Positions 10,815 through 24,314 of a stretch of DNA of 64,000 bases are shown here, piece after piece. Each line of letters opens with the position of its first letter. The stretch's first letter is position 1. Source of the DNA: Microcyclospora pomicola (lineage: Eukaryota; Ascomycota; Dothideomycetes; Capnodiales); assembly GCA_002786065.1 (NCBI GenBank), contig NHNY01000031.1, positions 311,510 to 375,509 of the forward strand, in the 5' to 3' direction. The notes beneath the pieces were generated by a model, which was given only the letters and a program-made list of their open reading frames with translations, ran no database searches and was not told the origin of the DNA. The position numbers and the translations under genes are program-made.

Positions 10815-13800
10815 ATGTTACTAGCGCTATCCGCGAGTTTCACGTCGGACGGCGACCGTACCCCGATAAGCAGCGAGAATACGGACTCCGGTACAACAAA
10901 CCCGGAGATCGTAGAAATGAGACTAGCATTCGATCAGCTATATGCGAGGCAACAACAGATAGAGGCGGAGCTAGCTCAGACTCGAGCCGCTCTCTACCGA
11001 TCTGAAGCTAGCCGTAACTAACCGGTACTCGAAACGGAGCCGGCAGAGGAGACTCCTACGAACGCCCTACTTAGGACCCTACTCTACACCCTTTCCTCGA
11101 CAACCGCGTCGAGCGCCGGACGCGAACCGACAGGACCTAGGGACTAGAAGCCTCCTACCTAGGATAGAAGGGCAGAAACATTCAGGGATTATCTTCTAAG
11201 GTTAAGAAGCTCCTACTAAGTGCGATCCGGGACAAAACCGATGCTATCTATCGAGTACTACTAGGATGCCATCTATAACACTCTCCCAGCCTGTAAAAGA
11301 GCAAGGATGCGTCATTTCTAGGAAAAGGGAAGCGCGTTAAACGGTAAGGACCCCGAGGCCTTTTTCGCGCAGCTCGAGAACGTTTTCGCGGACAGCAACG
11401 AACAATCTAAGGCCTTAGAACAGCTCACCTACTTACGCTACTCAGTGGGGCAACTATGGCACGAGCACTAGCTACAATTCGACGGCCTCCTGCTTAGCGC
11501 GGGCGGGGAGAGTTAGACTGACGCCACTAAGATTGGCTACCTAAAGAACACCTTCTCCAACCCCGCGAAAATATACACGGCATCCGTCGCAAAGACGGAT
11601 GACTACTACGTGTTCTCTGAGGAAGTCGAGAGAATCATAACGAACCTCGAAACTACTGACTAATTCAAAGCAGCGAACAAGAGGTAGATTAGGGAGAGGG
11701 GAAGGGGGTCCGGCACCTCGACGACGGTAACCACGAGGTCGTATAGGCCCTCTACCGTCAGGGTAGATGCGGACGGGGATACCCTAATGGCCCCGACTCG
11801 AACCGTAGGAGAACGCGGGCGCTTGCGCGAAGAGCGGAGCAAAGGGCACGGAGAGCGCCCTAGCGCCGGAAAACAGAGGGCGAAATAGGTAGACACTGCG
11901 GAAAGGGAGAGACGCCGGGGGAACAAGCTTTGCTTCCAGTGTGGAGCCGCAGGGCACCGCATTCGCGAATGTCCCTATACCCTAGCAGTATAACTAACTA
12001 CCATTAATACCACTAGCGCCCCCCTACTAGACACTGATGACGAGGGGTCGGACTCCGAACGATCAGGACAGGGAAAAGAGTAGCTCTTGTTCGAAGGCAG
12101 GAAGCAAGAGCATATAGAACATTAGTAAAGAAGTGGAAAGAAGTTAGAGGGAAAATGAATGGACGCCTTGTATTTACAGACGTAGTCCTCGAAAAGAACG
12201 TCGGAACCTCTGCACTTATTAACGAAGGATGCCAATGTTATGCTGCGATTAACGAAGACCTAGCGAGAGGTCTCGGACTCAGCTATGTAAGTTGTGAGTC
12301 CCGGGCTATAACAGGCGCCTTAGCCTCGATGCAAGGCTTAAATATCGAAGGAGTAGTCGCTTTCCGGCTAGATGTTGCTAGATTCCGACAAATGGTATAC
12401 GCTTATGTAGTACCTGGGCTGGCATTCCCTCTGATCCTAGGGAACCCTTAGAAGGCCTATAACAACGTCAGGACGGCGCCCGAAAAGCGCCGGTTCTATT
12501 ATAGGAGATCAAGACAGTAGGTGCCCGAAGGCAGGAACTACTTGGAACGCGCGGATCGCGGCAACATGCTAACGCTTGCCGCTACGTCGAGCGCGGACGT
12601 CGAGAAGGCTCTAAAGACGAAGAGCTACCTAACGATAGGGGAGCTCTAAGAAAAGCTCCCGGCGGAGCTTAAAGACATGGCCCCGCTGTTTTGTCGTAGG
12701 GAAGCGGAAAAGCTGGCCCCCTATAGACCGGGGGTTGACTACTAGATAGACATCCGCCTGCAAGCGGACAGGACGCTGCCCCTATTGCCTTAGGGCCCGT
12801 TATATAGAATGTCGAAGGAAGAACTCCTGGTCCTACGTAAGTCATTAGATGACCTACTAGAAAAGGGCTACATCCGCCTAACAATGTTAGAAGCCGCGGC
12901 CCCCGTACTGTTCGTGAAGAAGCCCGGGGGAGGGCTGCGGTTCTGCTATGATTATCGGGCGTTAAACGCAATCACGAAGCAAGACCGGTATCCGCTGCTA
13001 CTAATACTAGAGACCTTGCGCAACCTGACGGGAGCTAGGTAGATCACGAAGGTAGACGTAGTCTCGGCGTTCCATCAGATTCGGATAGCGTCCGGTCACG
13101 AACATAAGACGGCTTTTCGAACCAGATTCGGCTCATTCGAGTAGCTAGTGTGTCCGTTCGGGTTGTTAGGGGCCCCGGCCACTTTCTAGCGTTATATTAA
13201 CACTTTGCTGCGGAAGTACCTGGACGACTTCGTATTAGCATATATAGATAATGTGATTATTTACTCCACAGGGTCGAGAGAAGACTATTTTAGCAAGGTT
13301 CGGACCGTCCTCCAGACTCTTTAGGACGGTGGGCTGTACTTAGACCTAGGGAAAAGCGAGTTTGCCTAGAAGAGAGTTAAGTACTTAGGCTTCATAGTAC
13401 ACGCCGATGGCAAAGGCGTTGAAGCCGACGAAGAAAAGGTGGAAGCCGTTCGGAAGTGGGCGGGACCCAAAACCTAGAAAGAGGTAAGGAGGTTTCTTAG
13501 GTTCGCTAACTACTACAGAGGGTTCATCCCTAACTACTCGAAGATAGCCGTACCTTTAACAGCGCTGACCGGCAAAGGCGTGCCGTTCAACTAGGGAACG
13601 CTAGAACAGAGAGCGTTCGAGAAGCTAAGAGACAAATTCTGCAGCGCCCTGGTACTTAGCCATTAGGATCCGGAACTTCCAACGTTCCTAGAAACCGATT
13701 GTAGCGGGTTTGCGATAGGAGGCGCTCTTATCTAGGAAAGGGACGGAGTCCGGCGACCTGTAGGCTTTTTTAGTTAGAAGCTAAACAAAGCCGAGATTAA

Positions 13801-15810
13801 CTACGACATCTATGACAAGGAAATGCTAGCTGTAGTGTCCTGCCTTAAGTTCTGGGGCCCCGAGCTGAAGGCCTGTGGACCCTTCACAATCTAGACGGAC
13901 TACAAGAACCTCGAATACTTTATAGTGAAGAGGCAACTGTCTAAGAGACAGATTCGGTGGTATGAAACATTATCCAAGTTCCAGTTCACCCTGATTTACC
14001 GCCTGGGAGCAGAAGCAATCATACTAGATGCCTTATTAAGGAGAGAGTAGGACACGCTTAGGGAGGACGACAAATACTTAAGATTCCGGCGATTCCTAGA
14101 ACTAGAACGCGTCCCTACATAGCCGGAGTCTGGCGGGGAGGGGGTGGTAGTAGCCACTACGTCTGTGTAGCTTTTAGCTACACAAGTAAGCCAAATCACC
14201 GACCTCAAACAGCGGGAGCCCGGCGACACGACTACGGGAGCCGCGGGCGCATCACCGGAAGACAAAGGACCCTTCTAAGACTAGGACTTGAACGATCTCT
14301 AGCAGTCGGCTCTAGAGAAAGACACTGTCTACTAGGCCGTCGCCCGCTCGATCAGGACAGGATGCCGCTCACTCCTAAGCGATGCGAAGGCCAAAGTCCA
14401 AGCTAGGGACTGTAGCATCGACTAAAATGGACACCTTCGGCATTAGGGCAAGCTATAGGTGCTAGGAGCCCCCTTCGTAGCGGACTCCGACGCAAAAGAA
14501 GCGGAGCCCGAGACACGCCTCGTAGATGTACTCCGGACCCGACTTATTCAAACCGTCCACGACTCTCCGGTGTACGGTCACCTAGGCAGGGACTCTACCG
14601 CATCGATACTAGGACGCGACTTTTACTGGCCCCTGCAATCTCGCCACATACGGCAGTTTCTACGAAACTGCGACTACTGTAGAAGGAACAAGGTCTGGAG
14701 GGAACACAAGCATAGCCTCCTACGACCCCTTCCGGTTCCCGACAGGTTCTTCTAGGAGATCTCGATAGACTTTATGACCGACCTCCTAGACTCTAGGGGG
14801 AACCGATACCTCTAGGTTATTAAAGACAGGCTAAGTAAATAGGTAGCGCTTGAAGCGATGCATAGCATAAAAGCGGAGGACTGCGCCTAAAAGTTCATAG
14901 ACTGCTAGGTGAAACACCATAGTATGCCCAGCGCTATTACAAGCGACAGAGGAACCAACTAGACCAGCACTTTCTAGAAAGAGTTCTGTATATTACTCGG
15001 CGTAAAGCAGAGACTAAGCTCCGCGTACTACCTGCAAACGGACAGCAGCCCCGAAAGATTAAACCAAGATGTACAAGCGTACCTAAGGAATTTCATTAAC
15101 TAGGAGTAAACCGACTAGAAAGACTGGCTCCCTACCGCCCAGTTAGCGCTTAACGGGCGTTACAATGCGGGAATTGGCATAAGTCCTTTCTTCGCAACCT
15201 ACAGGTACGATGCTCCGTCGCCTATAGCTTTCAGCGCAGAGCCCTCGGTCGGACAACCGTTACCCGCTCTTAGCCAAGCTAGGGTGTTCGTAAAAAGGAT
15301 GAAGGACATCTTAGACCTTTGCCAAACAAGCATAGCTGCGATAGCCTAGAAACAAGAGGAGTCCGCGAATAAGAACCGGACGCTAGCGCCAATCTACTAG
15401 GAAGGCGATAAGGTCTGGCTGGACCTGAGAAACTACTAAACGAATCGGCTAAAGAAGAGCTTAGATGTAAGGCACGCTAAGTACACAGTAGCCGAAGTGT
15501 TATCACCGGTCTTAGTCCGGTTAAGTGGTATTCCTAGCAACATCTACCTAGTGTTCTATACCGACTTGCTAAGGCTAGCTAGCAACGACCTACTGCTAGG
15601 GCAGGTGACCGATAACGACTAACCGGGACCCGTACTATTCGAATCGCATAAAGAGTAGGAAGTGGAAAGCATTCTGTGCGCTAGGAGCAAAGGGAGACAG
15701 AAAGCAAGGGAAGTCCTAGTAAAATAGGCCGGACACTACTAACCAACCTAGGAGCTGCTGGAAAATCTGGCCGACACTACGGCAATAGACAGTTTCGAAG
15801 CAAAGTATAG
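10815..15810 (+). pseudogene. gag-pol remnant of inner chromovirus
   Basis: Recognisable parts in order on the plus strand are as follows. A gag region with a short coiled coil starts near 10815, and a CCHC zinc knuckle lies at 11931-11973. An aspartic-protease-like region lies at about 12150-12450, and reverse transcriptase at about 12810-13340. RNase H lies at about 13640-14050, the HHCC zinc-binding part of integrase at about 14560-14720, and the integrase core at about 14760-15250. An integrase C-terminal part and a chromodomain-like segment lie at about 15655-15810. RT before integrase plus a chromodomain identifies a chromovirus. The whole region is a fossil with many breaks. Confidence 0.88.
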
Positions 15811-17642
15811 AGACCCTAAGACAAACGATGGGCCTAGAGCTACTTAGGAGAAGAGGCGGAAGTCCAGGTAAAGGGCCTCGGGGAACAGGAGTTACAAGGC
15901 GGGAACAGGCGTTTTGGGAATTACATGTCACTAGATAATTAAGAAGGCATAGGCAACTTTTATACAAAAACTACTTTATAGGGATCCGGCGCAAAAGCAC
16001 TAGGTCCCCGAGCATTCAAGCCTAGCGGCGTCTAGGCCCAATTATAAGGGCAGCAGGAACTCTACTAGCACTAAGAGAGGTGTTAGCGATCGAAAAGCAG
16101 CGAGGAGCGACGAGTAACTTACGCTTGACCTTGGTTTGCTACGGCATTAGCAACAGTAGAAGTGACTTGCTAAGCTATAGGGCTAAAAGGATAAGGGTTA
16201 GCGACTGAAAAGAACCGGATGCCTAACGAACTTACAGAGGAAGCAAGCCTTCTGCTTGTAGAGGTTTCAAAGCTTTCTAAGCTTTAAGAACTTTTTGGAG
16301 CTTTGCATAAGTAGCTAGACTATACAAACGTTAGCCTGTAAAAAACGAGCGGAGAACAGGGACGTACGATAGGTTAACTCTAACAGATCTTGTCTAGCTA
16401 GCATAGGTAAGGTAAGCAATTGCTGGACTTTGAGAGGTTAGCGACGACTCTCGACCAGAGCTCGGAGGATACTTATAGCTTCTTATAATAGTGTCTAGCT
16501 GCATTGCAACCTAAGCAAGATCGAGTTTTATCACCCTGCAAAAGATTAGCTAGGAACCAGTACAAAAGGACCGGAAAACTTACAGTTTAGGGCGTGCAGT
16601 CGTTGCTAAGGTTAGTGTAACGGACGCAGTGGATTAGAGGCATCTAGCCGATCGTTAGTAGTAGGAAAACGTTTGTTAACTAAAGAATAGGTACTTGCCT
16701 TAAAGCTTAATGTTGTTAAAGAGAGAAAGGAAGAAGAACTACTAAGAAGGGAGGGAAAGAGGTTAATATGCACTAGTAGCAGGGCCCTAAGGCAGCAGTA
16801 GTAAAAGTGAATGTAACAATGAAGCTCGACAAACTCATGTGCCAGCCCCGAACAAAGGGAGATCCGAGTCATCGTGACCAGATAACGCAGAAAGGGGCCG
16901 ACAATAGCTACGACAAAGAAGATGTCACAATGAAGCTACACAGGCACATGTAACGTTGCCAGCTCCGAACAAAGGGCAATCCGAGTCATCGTGACTAGGT
17001 AACGCAAAGGGTAGCTAACAGGCCACAACAATAAGAAGTAAAGTTCATATAGTATTAAGGGCAAAGAGCCGACTAGTTAGCTGGCGCTTCACTTAGGATT
17101 CTGGGACAAAGAGCTCGGCAAGCCGAAACCCTGTGATTTCACCCTCTGAATGAAGTGAGGCTCACATAGCGTCAAAGACAAAGAGCCGACCGGTCAGCTA
17201 GCGCTTTACGTGGGATCCTAGGGCAAAGACTTCGTAGCGATCACGGCCGATCCTCGTAACCTAGGAAGTTCGCTCCGGGCCACGAGGGGGAAAGGCTAGC
17301 ACGCATGCTGGAACACTGTTCGACTGTCTATCACGAAGTGGAAATGCGAAGGGGAGCGAATAGGCAGCGAACATTGCGACGGGGGATACGGGCTTTTACG
17401 TACGGAATTCGATATGGATAAAAGAGAAGCTCTATATGAATAGCGAGGCTAGGTGAAAGGACCACGGGCTTTCGTGCACGGAACTCGACCTAGCGGGAGA
17501 GGCAGCCTATGCGAGCTTGTCGAGGAAGGCCCGCAGTAGTCGTGGAGGAAGGAAATCACCGCCTGGTCACCGGTGCGAACGAGACGGCTGTCTTCAGTAG
17601 GAATGGGAAACACGTTTGCGCGGAAACCGCTCGATTTTCGCT
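15811..17642 (+). other. Long 3' non-coding region of inner element with direct repeats
   Basis: About 1.8 kb without recognisable coding content. Two imperfect direct-repeat pairs have a period near 117 bp: one shares GCCAGC(C/T)CCGAACAAAGGG at 16841 and 16958, the other shares CAAAGAGCCGAC at 17062 and 17179. A third, shorter pair near 17387 and 17463 shares ACGGGCTTT followed by a diverged tail. Confidence 0.65.
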
Positions 17643-17658
17643 AGGGGGAGGGGGGTAT
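17643..17658 (+). other. Polypurine tract of inner element
   Basis: AGGGGGAGGGGGG lies directly before the right LTR, as expected for a plus-strand element. Confidence 0.75.
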
Positions 17659-17824
17659 TGTAAAGGGCGCGGCCCTAAATGTAGCGCACTAGCGAAGCTA
17701 GTGCTTTAGGCTTAGCATAGCCGACCCTTTCTCTCCGGACTCCTAGAGGGAAAGGCCTCCCTCCTGTATCGAACTTGTTAAATACCACAACGAGCCTCTG
17801 CGTATGCGTAGCTCTCCCGTGACA
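17659..17824 (+). repeat. 3' LTR of inner element
   Basis: Direct repeat of 10636-10801. It is followed at once by the GTAGC target duplication. Confidence 0.93.
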
Positions 17825-17829
17825 GTAGC

Positions 17830-19160
17830 TAACGGTTCCTCGACAAGCCTTGTGCCCGAGTCTGCAGCTAGGATAGACCTCCTTAAGCCTATAGGCTGCT
17901 ACATCTATGTCGCTTGTTGTGCACCCTCTATATCGACGGTCTCCTCAATGTCTACAATGCCTATAGTCTCTATATGCATGTCCTAAACCTCGTCGTAAGG
18001 CTATAATACGCGTTGCCGCGTCGAACGCGTTGTTGTTGTTATTGTGCGCAGGTATAACGCGCGTTGCGCTAATAGTAGGGCTAGTGTTGTTGTTGTTATG
18101 TTGATAACTTCAAACTTCCTCCTAGGAAGTTCCTTCCTATAACATCATCACACCTTCTAATTGTTTAGCACATTCTTCTGTCTATTCGCAACGCACCTGC
18201 ATCACTATTATCACACCTATCGCACGTACGTTTAGCGCACTAGCATCTCATTGCCTATTATGATCTTTAGTCTCCCTAAGTACATTAGTAAGCGCTAGGT
18301 CAATCGCGCAGAGCCCTTTGTGTAGCGCGATGCCGACCTACGTAAGGACGCACCTAAGCCTTAAATTCCTACCTGTACTAGGTGCTTCTCCGCTATTGCT
18401 AAGTAGAGCAAGCTCTGCAACAAGCCTAAGGAAGCTAGGTGCAAGCACTGTGTGTCTAGCTATCGCAGCTGTGGTTTAGTAAGTTTTTCCTTTGCGAGTC
18501 GCGCAGGTGCATCGCTAATCGTTCGAACAGATCCCTCCCGAGATGTACAGGCGCTACGAGCGTCTGTACTACCTTCGTAAGAGATATAACAGAGCTGTTG
18601 CTGCCCTTAATGGTGCCAGAGGCAAGGACGACCCTACTGTCTAGCGTACAGGCTTGAAGCTTGCGCGTGCCTAGAAAGCCGCTACTATCTCGCTCTAGGC
18701 GCTTAGGTTAAGCGTAGCACGCTAGGGCTAGCAGGTGAATGCAGCTACTAGGAACCCCACTACTAGTGCAGACTACTTACGCCTGATCCTAGCTAAGCAG
18801 CGCATTAGCAACGCAAACACGCGTCGCCTGATCGCCTCTAACGTCGCCATTAACAACAGCCTAGGTAACTTGAACGCTACGCTCTTCGGCGTAAGTTCGC
18901 CCTATACACGCACGTCGCTCGCACGATGCTAACACTGCAAATAGATGACTAAGACTATAGACCGTTTGGCCGAGCGCCGCGCCGCCGCTAAGGCTCTAAT
19001 CGTTGCCCGCCCTATCGCCGCCGCACGTACGCGTTAAGAGTTGGGCCTGCCGGGTGCTAGAACCCCTAGAAACACAGCTAGGAGTAATAAGGAAGGTAGC
19101 AGCACCACTAACTACAGTGAGGATTTTGGTGGTTTTGACGATGCCTAAGCATCTATAAGG
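17830..19160 (+). pseudogene. Antisense accessory reading frame of outer chromovirus, cysteine-cluster protein
   Basis: This segment belongs to the outer element, beyond its chromodomain, but its coding signal runs opposite to gag-pol. Near 18370-18480 the plus strand encodes a cysteine cluster of the form C-x2-C-x10-C-x7-C-x2-C-x7-C, which resembles a fungal zinc cluster with odd spacing. An intron-like stretch (GTAAG donor near 18480, AACAG acceptor near 18530) follows. After it comes a helical, Arg/Ala/Asn-rich part to about 18930 and a basic, Asp/Gly-ending tail to about 19150. GTT-type microsatellite blocks lie upstream at about 18028-18100. I do not know its function. The copy is broken and is described only as a fossil. 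It could be an accessory gene of this chromovirus lineage or a captured host gene. Confidence 0.55.
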
Positions 19161-19499
19161 AGCGCATATAGAACGCTAGGTCCGCGCCTAGCTCTCTGAT
19201 AGTTAGCGTTTAGGTGGCTTATATCCTATGCAAGTAGTTATGCTAGCTAGGGCTGAATACTATGCTATTTGATCATTGTCTTCTCCAATTTTGTGTCCGC
19301 TAGATGTGTCTGTGAATACCCTAATATGCGTATAACAGTCGTTTTCGGGTATCGCAGCTTCGCAACAACGACCTATAGTAACTTCCTTAGCCTTCCTCTT
19401 AGTCTACCTCTCTGAGGTGTGCCTTTGTCATTTTAGCTAGTCTTTCTGGTGTCGTCTAGCCTAGCATCGCACTCGAGGCGCAACTCGCTCGCACTATCG

Positions 19500-22400
19500 A
19501 GTTCATCGCTACTTATCTAGGTATCCTATACCTTAGAGTACTCTTTCCATCGTACTAGGTACTGTCTATTTCCCTTATGAATTCGCCGATTAAGGAGCTT
19601 TTCCACCTCCTATTGCTCCTGACCTTCGTTATCTACTAATGTAGGTGCCTCTGTATCTAGCTTAGGATCCCTAGGTCTCTAGTAGAATGGCTTAAGCAGT
19701 CCTATATAGAACACGTTATAAATGCGATACTTTAGTGTGAGCCATAGGCGATAGGCTTGCGCACCAACTGCGTCGCGCACTCTAAATAGTCCCACGAATT
19801 TAGGTGATATTTTGCGGGTTAGTGATGCTAGCTTCAGGTTTCTGGTGCTTAGTAACACTAAGTCCCCTTGCTTAAAGGACATAGGTCTATGATTATAATT
19901 GAACCATTTCTGTTAATGTTCCTATGCCGCTTGCAAATGTTTTTCGAGAGATTCACGTGCGTTACGTATGCGTTCAATTCTCGCTGCGGCTGCGGGTACC
20001 TCCCCCTCTATGACTCTGTCCTTAGAGGCATCTCCTATGTTTGCATATGTGCTATAGATAATAAAGAAAGGGCTCTATCCAGTACTCGCATGTTTTGAAT
20101 TGTTATAGCAGAATTCAGCTTAGGGTATCAAGTCTATCTAGTCGCTCTGCTCTGCTACGCAGTAGCAGCGCAGGTAGTGCTCGAGCGTCTAGTTCTGCCT
20201 TTTAGTCTGTCCATTACTCTGTAGGTAGAAAGCAGTACTAAAACGCCTCTTAACCTGCAATTAGAAGCAGATTTCCTTCTAGAACTTTGATGTGAAGGTT
20301 GGGCCTCGATTAGTTACAATGCCTTAAGGTACTCTCTATTTGCAACAGATTTTATTGAAAAACTGCTTTGTAAGGTCATTTGTATCCTAATCCTTCCTTG
20401 CAGCGATATATCGAGTCATCTTTAAGTAGCGGTCGACTACTATAAGGATCGTATTATATACGCAGTTATCGCGCTTTGCTAGAGGTAGTCCTGTAATAAA
20501 ATCCATAGTCAATTCTAAGAATGGTTGCGAAGGGATAGGCAAGGAACTTAGCTCTCTATAAGGCAATTGCCTTTCGACTTTCATTCGTTAGCATACAGCA
20601 TATATACGGACATATTCGTCTACATCATTGCGCATGTTCTGCTAATAATAGCTTCTTACGAGAAGGTCGTGCGTACGACTTGCGCCGAAATGGCCAGCTA
20701 TAATATGGTCATAGTGCTGCTTTAAGAGCTCCTGCCGAATACTCGATTCTAGCAGCACATAGATTCTGCCCTTAAATCTTAAAAGGTTATTCTAGTTAAC
20801 CCTCTATGTAGGGTTACCCTTGCTACGATGCTTCTGCGCTGACGTTGCGTGCGACCTACGCTCTATTGTAAAGGCGTCCCTTTGCTAAGCCGCAAGGATC
20901 TTATTTACACTAACACTAGAATCATCCTTCGTAAGTTCGCTTACAAGCACTCGTGCTTTATAGCGTGGCACGCACTGTTCGCGACCAGTGGCGCTAGCAG
21001 CCGGGTTCATCGCTAATGCGCTGTATAGGCGTGCGACTAGCGTCTTACTGTCTATAACCGAGCTCTGCTCGGGCGTGGATCCTCGTGCTCTACTCTCGGA
21101 CATTGTCCGGATTTCTGCTATTACTGCTAGCTTTCTTTGCAATGTTAGCAACAATCTCTACACAGCTTGGTTTTTAGTGTAGTAATCAGGCCTTCGCGAA
21201 GGGCTATCTGTAGGGTTCTTAACTCTAGCAGTATAATGGATATTGAAATCGAACGCTGCTAGGTAAACCGCCTAGCGTGCTTAACGCGGGTTAAGCTTCT
21301 ACACAGCGCGTATGCCGCGTAGGTTGTTATGATCGGTGTACACATCTACGTAGGAGCTTGCTCCTTCGACATAATGTCGCTATGTTTTGAAAGCGTACAC
21401 AATAGCTAACAGCTCTTGATCATAAGTTTCCCAATTTCTCTCTGCTTCTTAAAGCTTCCTTAAGACAAAGGCAATAGGGTGCTATTAGTTATCCTTAAAC
21501 AGCTATAAGAGGATGCTAGAGATCGCAAATCTAGATGCATCTGTTTCGATGCGGATCTTGCGCGCTAGGTCAAAGTAGCGCATAATAGGCGCAGTTGAAT
21601 AGGCAGTCTTAAGCCTATCGAACGCTTCTTAAGCATTGCTGCTCTAGCTAAAAGCCTTGCTTCCCTTAAGCAGGTCTGTAAGGGGCGCTATAATACGCGC
21701 GTAACCTACAACGAACCTTCGATAGAAATTCGAGAATCCTAAGAACGTCTGTAGTTCCTTCACGCTTTTAGGCTCTAGCTAGGTGGTAATAGTCTCTACC
21801 TTAGAGGCATCTGCAGTAACTCCCTTAGTGCTTATAACGAAGCCTAGGAACGATACTTCCTTCGCAGCGAAGGTGCATTTCGACAATTTCACGTACAGTT
21901 CGTGTCGCTTAAGTCTCTTAAGTACTTTGTTGATCGCGCGCTAGTGCGTCGCGATATCCTCGCTGTGCGTGAAGATTAAGATGTCATCTAAATAGACCAC
22001 ACATACAGTGTCTAGTAGTCCTGCTAGCGCACGATTGATGTGCGACTAGAAGGTCGTAGGTGCGTTCGTAAGTCCGAAGGGCATTACTAGGTATTCGAAG
22101 TGCCTATAGCGGGTGCGAAAGGCTGTTTTCCATTTATCTCTAGGATTGATTCTGATCCTGTAGTAGGCCTCTCGAAGATCGAGGGTCGTATAGTAACATG
22201 CGCCCGACAAGCGATCGAGTGTCTCCGCGATCAATAGTAGCGGGCACCTATTCTTAACGGTTACTGCATTTAGACCACGATAATCAACACACAGTCTAAG
22301 GGTGCCATCCTTCTTAGGAACGAACAGGATTAGGGCCCCTGCTAGGCTGTGGCTATAGCGTATCCTACCGCTCGCAAGATTCTCTTTAAGATACTCGCGC

Positions 22401-24250
22401 AATAGGCGCAGTTCGCGCTCTAACAGGTTATATAGCGGCCTATATAGGGGCTCCTTGCCTTCTATAATATCGATTCGATGGTCTGTTTGTCGATGCGATA
22501 GCAATAAGGATGCCTTATTGCTGTTAAACACTTCTGCATTCTCTACAAGTTCTAGCGGAAGTGCGTCGCTTGTCGCGCGCACTTGCGCCGCAGGTGTATC
22601 GGTAACGACGAGCCCGAGGAACACTGCCTCGTCTATGTCGAAGTCTTCTACCTCTACATATTAGATGTCTTCCTTACTACTCAGCCTATATCTGAAGGTC
22701 TAAGCTAGACAGTCCAGGTTGACACCATATTTGTGGAGGGTGTGCATGCCTAGTAGCAGAGCGCTTCCTTCACGGTCCACCCCGTATGCTACGAAGTCTA
22801 TGTCGCGCTGCGCACTATAGTCGTCTACTATTCGCACGCGCATCTCGTACGCAGCGTAACAATGCTTGCGTTCGCTGCCTATCTATTCTAGCGTAGGAAG
22901 GTCGCTAGAGATTAGGTTAAGACCAAGGTCCACTGCTGTCCCTTAATCAATCAGGGTAACAGCTGCACTAGGATTAAGGATGGCTATAAGTGCGGTCTCG
23001 CCGCTATGCGCGCGTTGCGCGCTACACTTGCGTTCTATAGCCGATAATTTTTCGATTACCCTGCGCTGCACATTGGCTATACTTTGTGAAGCGCTCAGGC
23101 TTTTCCTACCTTAACATAGTTGACAGGGGTCCTGTTAGGATTTCTACCCTTCCTCTTCTTTAGACAGTTAGGGGAGATGTGACCTAATTCTCCACAGGTC
23201 TAACAAGTGCCTAGTTTAGGTGCTATAGCTATATCGTTGTTATACTTGCGCGGCTCTGGCGCGCGACGCTCGTCGCGCGCGCGAGTCGGGTACGTCGATT
23301 TGCTACTCCCTCGAGTCCTTTAAGAGACTCGAGGACTACGGTAGGACTCTCCGGTCATGCGACCGTGTCCCGATCGTGCGCCTTTAGTGCGGCGTATGTT
23401 CGTCTCTATAGTAGTTGCGACAGCAATCAATTTCTCCCTTATGTTAGGGATCACTATATAGTTGGAGAGAGAAGCCCTTAATTCCGGCCTTATTCCTGTG
23501 AACAGGTGCTGCACACGTTACGCCTCGGTGTATAGGGGGAGCTGCGCTTCTAGTGTCTTAAGAAAGGTAGCGAAGGCCCTTACAGATTAGCCCTCTCGTT
23601 GCTCCGCTTTCTTGTATTACTAGCTTGCCTCCATACTACGATTAACTAGGTCTGCCTAGATATCTAGCAGAAATGCCTTGTAGTGTTCCTAGTTAAGCGC
23701 GACACCTACGCTCTTTAGTCGCTTATACTCCGACTACTAGGTTTCTTTCGGGTCTCCCTCGAGAAACTACATAGCCTAAGTAATGAGGTTTTCTTCTGTA
23801 GGGAAGGCTCCTAGAGCGTTTATAGTAGCAAGCTCCGCATCGCGCACGTAGTTGCGATATTCCTTGATGCTCTTGCTATAGTATTTATCTAAGTCCTTTA
23901 GCTTGGTGTCCTGCTTTTTGAAACGCGGTTGCGCATCATCTTCTTCGTCGCTAGTCGCACGCTTGCGTAGCGACTATGCGGCGCTTCCTACCAAACTCGG
24001 AGTGAGTTCTAAGGATCTTAGTGTAGTGATAGCTGAGCTGGTTTGGAGATGATCAGGGAGGCTATTAGGGATGCTATTGCCTCTCTTAAGCATAGCTACT
24101 TCTTCCTCCACCCTCTGCAGCTCTCGTTACATAATAAGACGATCCCGCTTTTCCCGCGCGATGCGCAAGCGCTCTTCTAGCGTCGCGCTCGCGTCTTGTA
24201 TAGTGTCGCTCGCAGTTGTCTCTATAGGGTTTTCATAGGTGCTATGCCCT
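19500..24250 (-). pseudogene. gag-pol remnant of outer chromovirus
   Basis: Read on the minus strand from right to left, gag occupies about 24250-23200, with a CCHC knuckle near 23160-23200. A protease-like region follows at about 23000-22620, and reverse transcriptase at about 22500-21700. RNase H lies at about 21600-21190, the integrase zinc-binding part and core at about 20750-20300, and the integrase C-terminal part at about 19880-19680. A chromodomain-like segment lies at about 19620-19500. The RT segment has the usual Ty3/Gypsy look (around [12 protein letters not shown] and [11 protein letters not shown]). It is broken many times. Confidence 0.88.
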
Positions 24251-24314
24251 TCCATCTCCTAAATGTCCTCCATCCTGTGTACTAGGCTATATTCCTTAAA
24301 AGATGGATTATAAT

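Larger units (their letters stand above)
10636..17824 (+). mobile_element. Inner Ty3/Gypsy chromovirus fossil nested in the outer element
   Basis: A 7.19 kb element with 166-bp LTRs (10636-10801, 17659-17824) and GTAGC duplications. It is inserted into the 3' part of the outer element in the opposite orientation. Internal order on the plus strand is gag, protease, RT, RNase H, integrase, chromodomain, then about 1.8 kb of non-coding DNA. The LTRs differ at about 7 of 166 positions, all transitions. It must be younger than the outer element it interrupts, yet the LTR divergence is similar. One later wave of RIP-type mutation could have hit both. All coding parts are broken many times. Confidence 0.93.
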
